Assembly (NCBI GenBank): GCA_029561505.1
Contig: JAKQXK010000008.1
Span: forward strand, 1 to 5,071
Length of the DNA: 5,071 bases
Origin: Spirochaetota bacterium
GTDB lineage: Bacteria; Spirochaetota; Leptospiria; Turneriellales; Turneriellaceae
Direction of reading: 5' to 3'
Of the stretch, positions 1-5,071 are shown one piece after another (the first letter of the stretch is position 1; the number at the start of each line of letters is the position of its first letter). Below the pieces are notes generated by a model. The model was given only the letters and a program-made list of their open reading frames with translations, was not told the DNA's origin and searched no databases. The translations under genes were made by a program, and so were the position numbers.

Positions 1-770
1 TAGATTTCTATCGCATGACTTTTTCTGCTGAATTCGTCGAAGACGTTCGCCCTGGGACCAAAATTCGCTATCAGGGCGCATTGGAAATCGGCGAGGTGGA
101 ATATCTCATTTCAGGCACCACGGGGCATCGTATCTATGCTAAGGTCAGAAAAGATTTTCCGATACCCAGGGCGGCAAGCAGGGCGTCACTCAGCTCATGG
201 GGTTATTTCGGGGCAAAATTCATCAATATTGAAGTTGTGCCTACCGCTGCAACGGATGCGGTCTATTCACTTGAACATTCGATGCCGCTCGAAAATATCG
301 TCAACTCTTCAATTATGTTTCAGCAATATTACGATGCTATAAGATCTGACGGCGGCAACCTCAGCATGCTCGAACAACGACTTCAACAGCTGCGCAAGAC
401 CGTCGCCGACCTAAAGCGAGTGCCTTATGTGCAGCGCGTCTCGGCGCGCAATGTTGTGCGCAACACGACGCGCATGATGAATGGTTTTTTTACGATGGTG
501 AACTCAACGAGCTCTGACCTTTACTCGATGCTGCTCAAAGTTAACGGCGCGAGCGAATTCTTAGTTTATGATCTGAATAAGAACCTGCCGAAAATCAAGG
601 CCAATATGCTGAAACTTGAACAGAGCGTGGCATATGGAAGCGATAGTTTCAGTGCGCGACTGCTGCACGAAGAAACGCTATATTTGTTGCTGCTTGATTA
701 TGCCCGCTATGCCAATGAAAAACTGAATGACATGGCGTCGGCACCCTACAGAATTTTCTTCAACAACTAA
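1..770 (+). CDS. MlaD/MCE-family lipid-transport protein, 5' end missing
   Basis: Probable substrate-binding subunit of an MCE/Mla-type ABC system, which moves phospholipids or other hydrophobic molecules between the membranes of diderm bacteria. The frame is open to the left edge (codons for D-F-Y-R precede the first ATG at 15), and the visible sequence begins inside the MCE domain, so the true start and the usual N-terminal membrane anchor lie outside the window. Counting from the ATG at 15, the MCE signature is clear: PGTKIRYQG (13-21), the IGEV turn (25-28), and SSWGYFGAKFI (60-70), which matches the conserved 'S.G.lG.k.I' strand. Residues from about 95 to 251 are predicted mostly helical, with heptad-like leucines, as expected for the helical tail of MlaD-like proteins. 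The stop TAA overlaps the next start by one base, so it is co-translated with the zinc-ribbon gene. Family assignment is firm; the substrate is unknown. Confidence 0.85.
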   Translation, partial: DFYRMTFSAEFVEDVRPGTKIRYQGALEIGEVEYLISGTTGHRIYAKVRKDFPIPRAASRASLSSWGYFGAKFINIEVVPTAATDAVYSLEHSMPLENIVNSSIMFQQYYDAIRSDGGNLSMLEQRLQQLRKTVADLKRVPYVQRVSARNVVRNTTRMMNGFFTMVNSTSSDLYSMLLKVNGASEFLVYDLNKNLPKIKANMLKLEQSVAYGSDSFSARLLHEETLYLLLLDYARYANEKLNDMASAPYRIFFNN

Positions 771-988
771 TGGCTGAAAAAATTCGTCTCAAAGTCAAAT
801 GCCATGCCTGCGGCTATGTCATGGAAGGCACGTCGAAATACGGCAAGGGCAATTATCACCCAGAGGGGCTTGATTTTCAGTTTACCGCCGTGGGTAAGCT
901 GGTAGATAAAGCTGGTAATTCTCGGGTAAAGGGTGAAGTGACTATTCTCTGCCCGAATTGTGAAACGCGTAATCGTTTTGATATTTAG
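770..988 (+). CDS. Small four-cysteine zinc-ribbon-like protein
   Basis: A 72-residue, probably cytoplasmic protein of unknown function. It has two CxxC knuckles, C11-H-A-C14 near the N-terminus and C61-P-N-C64 near the C-terminus, a spacing typical of a rubredoxin-like or zinc-ribbon fold that binds one metal ion. The middle (about 30-60) alternates hydrophobic and polar residues and is probably beta strand. There is no signal peptide or membrane segment. The ATG at 770 shares its A with the TAA stop of the MCE gene and has no evident Shine-Dalgarno sequence, so translation is probably coupled to the gene before it. Its last 29 bases overlap the GTG start of the next gene. Metal binding is inferred from the cysteine pattern only; a role in the lipid-transport operon cannot be deduced. 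Confidence 0.75.
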   Translation: MAEKIRLKVKCHACGYVMEGTSKYGKGNYHPEGLDFQFTAVGKLVDKAGNSRVKGEVTILCPNCETRNRFDI

Positions 989-1481
989 TCTGGGCTTTGC
1001 ATACGGTCTATCTGCCGAATGCAAAAAGCTACAGGCCTACCCTGAAGGGCGAAAGGCCTGGGCGCGCTGGAATACGCAATTTTCTACGGTTCTCTACCCT
1101 GAAAAGACCCAGGTCTGCATCGGCAGGCAATATTTTTATGAAATTAAGGGCGGTGCAGGTATGGCATCTGCCCTTGATCGGCAAAAGGGGCGAATTGTTT
1201 TGCGTCACACAAATACCGCGCAACTGCGGCACGAACTTGCACACCTGTACCTCGACCTAGCTTGGAAGGTTTTGCCCTATCGGGTCTCAGAGCCCTTCGC
1301 CAGAGTGCTGGAACAGCCAAAAGACTGCTCCCTGGCCCTAGCCCAGCACGACCAGCAAGCTGTCGAATTGCAGGCGAGATGGCGCCAGAGACATACGGCG
1401 AACTTCTGCGAAATGGTTACGCTGTTGCGTGACGTGCTGCGCGCCCCTCTACCGGTTCGCGAAGCATTGCCACTGGGGTGA
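960..1481 (+). CDS. Exported small HExxH metallopeptidase-like protein
   Basis: Putative secreted or periplasmic zinc metallopeptidase of 173 residues. The N-terminus (K2, R3, then a hydrophobic stretch to about residue 17, ending L-S-A) looks like a Sec signal peptide with cleavage near A19. The zincin motif HELAH lies at 91-95, preceded by a beta-strand-like GRIVLR (77-82). E111 in V-S-E-P-F-A, 16 residues after the second histidine, fits the glutamate third ligand of gluzincins of the peptidase-MA type, where the consensus is close to 'EG.A'. The four cysteines of the mature region (C21, C53, C123, C150) could form two disulfides. The GTG start at 960 lies inside the preceding gene; it is preferred because a later TTG at 978 would remove the positively charged start of the signal peptide. 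The stop directly abuts the end of the opposite-strand TPR gene. Activity and substrate are unknown. Confidence 0.72.
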   Translation: MKRVIVLIFSLGFAYGLSAECKKLQAYPEGRKAWARWNTQFSTVLYPEKTQVCIGRQYFYEIKGGAGMASALDRQKGRIVLRHTNTAQLRHELAHLYLDLAWKVLPYRVSEPFARVLEQPKDCSLALAQHDQQAVELQARWRQRHTANFCEMVTLLRDVLRAPLPVREALPLG

Positions 1482-2261
1482 TTATTTCTTTTTCGTCGGA
1501 GAAAATTTCGCGACGAGCGGAGAGTCAGGTGATCGACGTACAAACTCTGCCCATTGTTCTTGCGCGCGCTTTTTGTCATTTTTCTGCGCGGCCAAAATTG
1601 CATAGAGCAGCGGAACCTCAGAGACTGCGGGTCTTTTCGCCTCAAGGACCTTGATCCATTTTTCGGCGACCGCGGCGTCGCCCATCTTTAATGCGCGAAA
1701 TGCCATGTCGGTATAGATCCACACGTGATCAGGATTCAATGACAATGCCCGATTCAGATGGTTCACCGTCTTGTCTACATCACCTGTGAGGGCGTACATA
1801 TACCATGCGTCGGCGTCTGTTTCCTTGTCTGTCAGGTCTTTTTCAATGAGCTTGCGCGCATCTGCTGATTTACCCGACATCATAAGCAGAAACACTGTCG
1901 CTTTTTTTGCCTGTGTATTCTGCGGCTGCTGAGCGAGCACAGCTTTAGCGAACGCATCGGCCGAGTTCTGGTAGTCACTTGCAGTCTCACCTATCTGTGA
2001 AAGAACGAATGCCTCGTGAGCATAAGCGTATGCGATCAGCGCCTGGCTGTCAAGGTGGTCGGGCTTTTGCTCGAGCACTTTTTCGAGCATCGCAATCGCT
2101 TTCTGCGTCGATACCATGTCGCGCTTCGCGAACGCGAGCGCAGCGTCTTTAAAGTCGTTATCAATATTAGACGCGTGTGCCGCTGAGAGAAAATTCACAA
2201 CTAACAGCAGAATTGAATAGATGACGAAGCGCCCGAAAACTTCGAGCAGTTGGTTGCCCAT
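1482..2261 (-). CDS. Exported TPR-repeat protein
   Basis: A 259-residue tetratricopeptide-repeat protein, probably a periplasmic or membrane-attached scaffold. The N-terminus has a basic/polar start followed by a hydrophobic run (YSILLLVVNFL) and A-A-H-A-S, a likely signal peptide cleaved near residue 30, or an uncleaved anchor. The mature part is all helical, with at least three recognisable TPR units: around 54-81 (ending E-Q-K-P-D-H), 101-143, and the clearest at 167-196, where R-A-L-S-L-N-P-D-H is followed by an A-F-x-A-L-K-M-G-D second helix. The tail ends P-T-K-K-K. The ATG at 2261 is chosen; a TTG at 2282 would add seven residues but lies in a potential hairpin, and neither start has a good ribosome-binding site. 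It is downstream of the peroxidase on the same strand, separated by a strong hairpin. No specific partner can be named. Confidence 0.82.
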   Translation of the reverse strand: MGNQLLEVFGRFVIYSILLLVVNFLSAAHASNIDNDFKDAALAFAKRDMVSTQKAIAMLEKVLEQKPDHLDSQALIAYAYAHEAFVLSQIGETASDYQNSADAFAKAVLAQQPQNTQAKKATVFLLMMSGKSADARKLIEKDLTDKETDADAWYMYALTGDVDKTVNHLNRALSLNPDHVWIYTDMAFRALKMGDAAVAEKWIKVLEAKRPAVSEVPLLYAILAAQKNDKKRAQEQWAEFVRRSPDSPLVAKFSPTKKK

Positions 2262-2274
2262 AGTTGAGTGTCGG

Positions 2275-2292
2275 CGCTTCAAGGCCGAAGCG
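2275..2292 (-). other. Six-bp inverted repeat at the TPR gene start
   Basis: Bases 2275-2280 (cgcttc) pair perfectly with 2287-2292 (gaagcg) around a six-base loop. In the minus-strand transcript this small hairpin sits just upstream of the chosen ATG (2261) and would contain the alternative TTG start (2280-2282), which favours the ATG as the real start. It may shape the leader of the TPR mRNA, but a six-bp repeat can also arise by chance. Confidence 0.35.
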
Positions 2293-2302
2293 TGAGAAAT
2301 AT

Positions 2303-2331
2303 GGGCATTTCAGGAGTCGCCTGAAATGCCC
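2303..2331 (-). terminator. Perfect 12-bp hairpin after the peroxidase gene
   Basis: Bases 2303-2314 (gggcatttcagg) and 2320-2331 (cctgaaatgccc) are exact reverse complements around a five-base loop. The hairpin begins nine bases after the stop codon of the peroxidase gene on the minus strand. The bases following it on that strand read ATATTTCTC, a weak T-rich tail. It is therefore probably a Rho-independent terminator, perhaps a partial one, or an RNA stability element that separates peroxidase expression from the downstream TPR gene. The stem is certain; its role as terminator is inferred, and the imperfect T-tract is the main doubt. Confidence 0.6.
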
Positions 2332-2340
2332 GCCGAATAT

Positions 2341-3312
2341 CTAGAGTCGTTCTTTGTCGGTAAGGCTCTTTAAGAAGCCAACAATTGAAGCGACATCTTT
2401 TTCGCCTAACTCTTTGCCAAGCTGGTGATAGGCCATTTTCGCTACCGCCTCAGACAGAGTAGCGACACTGCCATCGTGAAAATACGGCTCTGTCAATGCA
2501 ACATTTCGCAGAGATGGAACCTTAAACATGAATTTATCTTCTTCTTTCTTTGTCAATTCATAGCGACCAAGATCTTTGGTTTCATAAGGGCGTGCCTGCC
2601 CAAGCTTGCGGTAGCTATTACCACCCAGCAACGGACCAATGTGGCAAGTCGTGCAACCCTGGTTCATGAAAGCCTGCATACCGATCAGCTCTTCTTTTGT
2701 GAGCGCTTTGTCATTGCCGTTAATGAAATCATCAAAGCGGTCACGCGTTATGAGGGTGCGCTCGAATGCCGCGATCGCATCGGCGATGCTCTGGTATGTG
2801 ATAGGGTTCTTAACCGTCGGATATGCCTTTGCGAACGCCTCTTTATATTCAGCAATCGCCGAGATTTTTTGCACGACCGCCTTCTCGCTTGGCATGCCCA
2901 TCTCAACCGGATTCAGCACGGGGCCTTTCGCCTGCTCAGAAAGGTTGGCGGCGCGACCATCCCAAAACTGAGCGAAATGAAAGCCTGCGTTTAATGTCGT
3001 TGGCGCGTTGCGCCCACCGAGCGAACCTTTCGCGCCAGGGCTGAACTTGGTGTTGTCTACCCCGCCCTTTTTGCCTTCAAGAATGTGGCAGCTGGCACAC
3101 GACTGCGTATCATTGATCGAAAGGCGGCGGTCGTTATAGAGCATTTTGCCGAGAGCGATCAGCTCGGGCGTGTCTTTTTCTGAACCGGGCATTTTGGCCG
3201 GCAGTGTGCCGAACGCCGATTTTGCGCGGGTGCGCAGGTCTGCATAATCAACCTTGGGGCCACACTGTATTGCAGCCAAGGCTGCGATAAAGTATATTAA
3301 GTATTGTTTCAT
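2341..3312 (-). CDS. Di-haem cytochrome c peroxidase (MauG/CcpA family)
   Basis: Reduces hydrogen peroxide to water in the periplasm using electrons from small cytochromes or other donors. The 323-residue length fits bacterial di-haem peroxidases. Two haem c sites are visible: C72-A-S-C75-H76 (N-terminal, peroxidatic) and C220-T-T-C223-H224 (C-terminal, electron transfer). Other family landmarks are RNAPTTLNAGF (101-111), QFWDGRA with W117 between the haems, NPVEMGM with the conserved glutamate E137, FKVPSLRN (263-270) and PYFHDG (276-281). M293, five residues before the QLG motif (297-299), probably ligates the second haem. Aligned with the Pseudomonas aeruginosa enzyme, the distal histidine (H71 there) is replaced by A94, so the peroxidatic haem may be permanently open. 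The N-terminus is a signal sequence ending A-A-I-Q-C17, possibly a loose lipobox, which would make it a lipoprotein. It is divergent from the pyroglutamyl-peptidase gene. Confidence 0.93.
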   Translation of the reverse strand: MKQYLIYFIAALAAIQCGPKVDYADLRTRAKSAFGTLPAKMPGSEKDTPELIALGKMLYNDRRLSINDTQSCASCHILEGKKGGVDNTKFSPGAKGSLGGRNAPTTLNAGFHFAQFWDGRAANLSEQAKGPVLNPVEMGMPSEKAVVQKISAIAEYKEAFAKAYPTVKNPITYQSIADAIAAFERTLITRDRFDDFINGNDKALTKEELIGMQAFMNQGCTTCHIGPLLGGNSYRKLGQARPYETKDLGRYELTKKEEDKFMFKVPSLRNVALTEPYFHDGSVATLSEAVAKMAYHQLGKELGEKDVASIVGFLKSLTDKERL

Positions 3313-3320
3313 ACTTCATA
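3295..3320. promoter_or_regulatory. AT-rich palindrome, candidate operator of divergent genes
   Basis: The arms AAGTAT (3299-3304) and ATACTT (3311-3316) are exact reverse complements around six bases; after one mismatch the pairing continues for three more bases each side (3295-3297 with 3318-3320), giving 9 of 10 paired positions. A second pair with a slightly different centre, GTATAT (3292-3297) and ATATAC (3323-3328), surrounds it. The site covers the peroxidase start codon (3310-3312) and the gap to the divergent gene, so a repressor bound here could control both. It looks superficially like the AT-rich dyads used by Fur/PerR-type regulators, but it is not a recognisable match to any specific consensus. 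Confidence 0.35.
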
Positions 3321-3348
3321 AAATATACAAAGCGCTATGCTCCGGCAA
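3320..3348 (-). promoter_or_regulatory. Possible sigma-70-type promoter of the peroxidase gene
   Basis: On the minus strand, TTGCCG (3348-3343) and TATTTT (3325-3320) are spaced by 17 bases; TATATT (3327-3322) is a better -10 box but then the spacer is only 15. Either would start transcription at or within a few bases of the ATG at 3312, giving a near-leaderless mRNA, consistent with the lack of a well-placed Shine-Dalgarno sequence (GAAG lies only two bases before the ATG). Matches are weak, so this is a suggestion only. Confidence 0.25.
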
Positions 3349-4005
3349 GTATTTCATGACAAATCATTGACGCTGTTCATCGCAGCCTTTGAACCATTTG
3401 GCGGCCGAGACTGCAATACCTCTGCCGACCTGCTGCACGCGCTGAAATCGTCAGGTTTACCACCAGGCATTCAACTGGCGGGCGACGCCGTTCTGCCGGT
3501 CGATTTCGCAACGGCCTGGAAGCGCCTTGGGCCCGAAATTCGCCAAACAAAACCTGACTTGCTTTTGCTCATGGGCGAAAAGAAAGGGGGATATCTCACT
3601 CTCGAAAGGTTTGCGCACAACAAGCGGCGCGACGGCAATTCTCAGACCGAGATTCTCTCTGGTAAACCAAAGCGCCTCAACACCCGCGCAAAACTCGATC
3701 AGATTTTTGAAATGTTGCGCCAACTCGGACAAAACAGATTCAGACCCGGCAAATATGCAGGCGACTACCTCTGCAACTACATCTACTTCATGGCCTTGAT
3801 GAGCGAACCCGAATTGCCGGCATTATTTCTGCATGTGCCGGCAAGAACTGCAAACCAATTTAGCGCAACCAAAAACGCGTGGCTGAACGCGATGCACGAT
3901 CTGCTTTCTGCATGGGCAGCTTATCCCGGTTCAATCGGCGATGTTCGCGATCGTATAAAAGCAATTGACGGCGCTGCTACAAACGACATGCCGCGCGAAA
4001 ACTAA
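3337..4005 (+). CDS. pcp: Pyroglutamyl-peptidase I-like protein (peptidase C15)
   Basis: Cytoplasmic cysteine peptidase family that removes N-terminal pyroglutamate from peptides. The 222-residue length is normal. All three catalytic residues of family C15 can be placed: the glutamate E90 in L-E-R-F-A-H-N (family 'ERvAiN'), the nucleophile C146 in G-D-Y-L-C-N-Y (family 'GtfvCN') and H166 in L-H-V-P (family 'HVP'). The N-terminal F-E-P-F-G-G (18-23) supplies the two phenylalanines that line the pyroglutamate pocket. One conserved segment differs: the family GQAGGR-like loop is G-E-K-K-G-G here (80-85), so substrate preference may be altered. The first ten residues precede the fold and have no good ribosome-binding site, so a start at the TTG of codon 11 is possible. 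It is the first gene of a three-gene operon; its stop lies inside the ribosome-binding site of the next gene. Confidence 0.85.
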   Translation: MLRQVFHDKSLTLFIAAFEPFGGRDCNTSADLLHALKSSGLPPGIQLAGDAVLPVDFATAWKRLGPEIRQTKPDLLLLMGEKKGGYLTLERFAHNKRRDGNSQTEILSGKPKRLNTRAKLDQIFEMLRQLGQNRFRPGKYAGDYLCNYIYFMALMSEPELPALFLHVPARTANQFSATKNAWLNAMHDLLSAWAAYPGSIGDVRDRIKAIDGAATNDMPREN

Positions 4006-4010
4006 AGGAG
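4004..4010 (+). promoter_or_regulatory. Strong ribosome-binding site for the small basic protein
   Basis: AAAGGAG lies seven bases before the ATG at 4018, an ideal Shine-Dalgarno match and spacing. It overlaps the TAA stop (4003-4005) of the preceding gene. It is the only strong site of this kind in the window, which suggests that the small protein is made at a high level; it also fixes the start codon. Confidence 0.8.
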
Positions 4011-4017
4011 ATTACTC

Positions 4018-4233
4018 ATGGCTGACAAACATCTGGTTGCTTGCGAGCAAGAACACGAAATGGTAACTGTACTGAAACACTTTAAGAAAGGTTCTTCGAA
4101 AGAGAACGTTGACAAAATGCAGAATGCATGCCGATCATGGAAAAAAGACGGCGGCGCAAAATACAAACCCAAAAACCGCGACAACTTCTATAAATACCTG
4201 CAAGAAAAAGGTGTTCTCGGCAAACTCTCTTAA
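4018..4233 (+). CDS. Small lysine-rich protein of unknown function
   Basis: A 71-residue soluble protein that I do not recognise. It holds 14 lysines and 2 arginines against 9 acidic residues, so it is basic, with the charge concentrated in the second half (W41-K-K-D, then Y-K-P-K-N-R at 49-54). Two cysteines (C9, C38) and three histidines (H5, H13, H21) are present, but there is no CxxC pair, signal peptide or membrane segment. The pattern suggests two or three short amphipathic helices. An excellent ribosome-binding site precedes it, and its TAA stop overlaps the ATG of the peroxiredoxin gene by one base, so the two proteins are almost certainly co-translated. A nucleic-acid-binding or accessory role is conceivable from the charge alone, but nothing in the sequence proves it. 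Confidence 0.8.
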   Translation: MADKHLVACEQEHEMVTVLKHFKKGSSKENVDKMQNACRSWKKDGGAKYKPKNRDNFYKYLQEKGVLGKLS

Positions 4234-4706
4234 TGCTGGCAACCGGAAAAAAAGTACCCGCATCGCTGACTGGCATTTTGGTCGGCGATGGTGAACCCCA
4301 CAAGATCAAACTTTCAGAGCTTTGGCAAAAGAAACCACTGATTCTGTATTTCTACCCTAAAGACAGCACACCTGGTTGTACGACTGAAGCTCAGTGTTTT
4401 CGCGACAACAGTGCAGCACTAAAGAAGGCGGGTTACACCGTCGTTGGCTGCTCGAGAGATAACGAGAAAGCGCACAAAAAATTCATCGACGCACAAGAAC
4501 TCAATTTTCCACTGCTGTTCGACGACACGGGCAAGATCACAGAAGCCTTCGGTGTCTGGGCTGAGAAGTCAATGTATGGCCGCAAATACATGGGTATTCT
4601 GCGCGCCACCTTTGTCATAGACGGTTCAGGAAAAATCACGCATACCTTTGACAAGGTTTCTGTCAAAACGCACGCACTGGATATTCTCAAGGCCGTCAAA
4701 GCCTGA
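4233..4706 (+). CDS. bcp: Bcp/PrxQ-type thiol peroxidase (peroxiredoxin)
   Basis: Thiol-dependent peroxidase that reduces hydrogen peroxide and organic hydroperoxides in the cytoplasm, usually recycled by thioredoxin. At 157 residues it has the normal length. The active-site motif PxxxTxxC is seen as P42-K-D-S-T46-P-G-C49, with C49 the peroxidatic cysteine and R124 in L-R-A-T-F-V-I-D the catalytic arginine. The thioredoxin-like core is recognisable: LILYFYPKD (36-44), FRDN (56-59), F-P-L-L-F-D-D (92-98), AFGVW (105-109) and the FVIDGSGKI strand-turn (127-135). In classic Bcp the resolving cysteine is five residues after the first; here that place is Q54 and a cysteine follows at C55. C73 is another candidate. 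The ATG overlaps the previous stop as TAATG and has no close ribosome-binding site, which indicates translational coupling. It is the last gene of its operon. Confidence 0.93.
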   Translation: MLATGKKVPASLTGILVGDGEPHKIKLSELWQKKPLILYFYPKDSTPGCTTEAQCFRDNSAALKKAGYTVVGCSRDNEKAHKKFIDAQELNFPLLFDDTGKITEAFGVWAEKSMYGRKYMGILRATFVIDGSGKITHTFDKVSVKTHALDILKAVKA

Positions 4707-4722
4707 CCAACTAACCCACGCT

Positions 4723-5071
4723 TTAGCGCGTCAGCACCCGACCAACAGCGTCTTTCCAGAGTTTCAGTTCACGCTCGCGCTGGGCGCCTGTCATCACTGG
4801 GTGAAAGGTAGCCGCCGGCGGGTTCAGGCTTGCGAGATCTGCTGGCGACGACCAGATTTTTGCGCCCAGGCCCGCAAGGTACGCAGCACCCAAAACAGTC
4901 GTCTCGGCATTTCGGGGTGCTACGACCGACGTACCCAAGATACCTGCCTGAAATTCCATTAGGTAATTGTTTCGCGTTGCGCCCCCGTCAACCTTGAGCA
5001 CAGGCAGCTTTAGGCCGCTATCGGCCTGCATCGCAGCGATCACGTCATAAGATTGCAGCGCAATTGCCTTG
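4723..5071 (-). CDS. glpK: Glycerol kinase, C-terminal fragment cut by window edge
   Basis: Phosphorylates glycerol to glycerol 3-phosphate with ATP in the cytoplasm, the first step of glycerol use. Only the last 115 or so residues are in the window; the frame stays open to the right edge, so the gene is partial because of the cut, not broken. The fragment holds typical FGGY-kinase C-terminal motifs: Q-S-Y-D-V-I-A-A-M-Q-A-D-S-G helix, K-V-D-G-G-A (the nucleotide-binding DGGA motif) followed by R-N-N-Y-L-M-E-F-Q-A, then A-E-T-T-V-L-G-A-A-Y-L-A-G-L and a terminal W-x-x-A-V helix. These distinguish glycerol kinase from xylulose or gluconate kinases of the same family. The GTG at 5043 is an internal valine codon, not a start. 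It converges on the peroxiredoxin gene with a 16-base gap and no convincing terminator. Confidence 0.92.
   Translation of the reverse strand, partial: KAIALQSYDVIAAMQADSGLKLPVLKVDGGATRNNYLMEFQAGILGTSVVAPRNAETTVLGAAYLAGLGAKIWSSPADLASLNPPAATFHPVMTGAQRERELKLWKDAVGRVLTR

Noticed and set aside
1277..1645. 122-codon minus-strand frame spanning the convergent junction of the HExxH and TPR genes
   Set aside because: It overlaps both well-supported genes, and its product is arginine- and serine-rich with no motif, typical of a shadow.
2425..2994. 189-codon open frame on the plus strand antisense to the peroxidase gene
   Set aside because: The opposite strand encodes a peroxidase with all family motifs across this span. 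The plus-strand product is rich in Arg, Cys and Phe without any recognisable domain, as expected of a shadow frame.
4704..4733. Possible terminator hairpin between the convergent bcp and glpK genes
   Set aside because: Only four-base pairings (TGAC/GTCA and ACGC/GCGT) can be made and there is no T-tract, so the evidence does not support a terminator.
4648..4962. 104-codon plus-strand frame across the end of bcp and over the glycerol kinase gene
   Set aside because: It lies antisense to clear glycerol kinase motifs and has no ribosome-binding site or domain.

Overview
The window is gene-dense bacterial DNA with about eight genes and no gap longer than about 60 bases. An MCE-domain protein, secreted proteins with N-terminal signal sequences and a periplasmic-type di-haem peroxidase point to a diderm (Gram-negative-type) bacterium. 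Base composition looks balanced by eye. The loose lipobox-like end of the peroxidase signal sequence would suit a spirochaete of the Leptospira/Turneriella kind, but that placement is only a guess. There is no rRNA, tRNA, CRISPR, insertion sequence or phage gene.

Layout. Bases 1-1481 (+) hold a compact operon: the 3' part of an MlaD/MCE-family lipid-transport protein, a 72-residue four-cysteine zinc-ribbon-like protein, and a small exported protein with an HExxH metallopeptidase motif. The first two overlap by 1 base and the last two by 29 bases. Bases 1482-3312 (-) hold an exported TPR protein downstream of a di-haem cytochrome c peroxidase; a perfect 12-bp hairpin lies between them. Bases 3337-4706 (+), divergent from the peroxidase, hold a pyroglutamyl-peptidase I-like protein, a small lysine-rich protein of unknown function and a Bcp/PrxQ-type peroxiredoxin, tightly packed as an operon. 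Bases 4723-5071 (-) are the C-terminal end of glycerol kinase, which runs off the window.

Functional reading. Two peroxide-removing enzymes for different compartments (a periplasmic di-haem peroxidase and a cytoplasmic thiol peroxidase) are transcribed away from a shared 24-bp start-to-start gap. That gap and the adjacent coding start contain nested AT-rich inverted repeats that could be an operator. This makes a jointly controlled peroxide-defence locus plausible but unproven. I see no clearly new multi-gene system. The most notable points are the missing distal haem histidine in the peroxidase, the shifted second cysteine in the peroxiredoxin, the hairpin between peroxidase and TPR gene, and the unknown small protein coupled to the peroxiredoxin.
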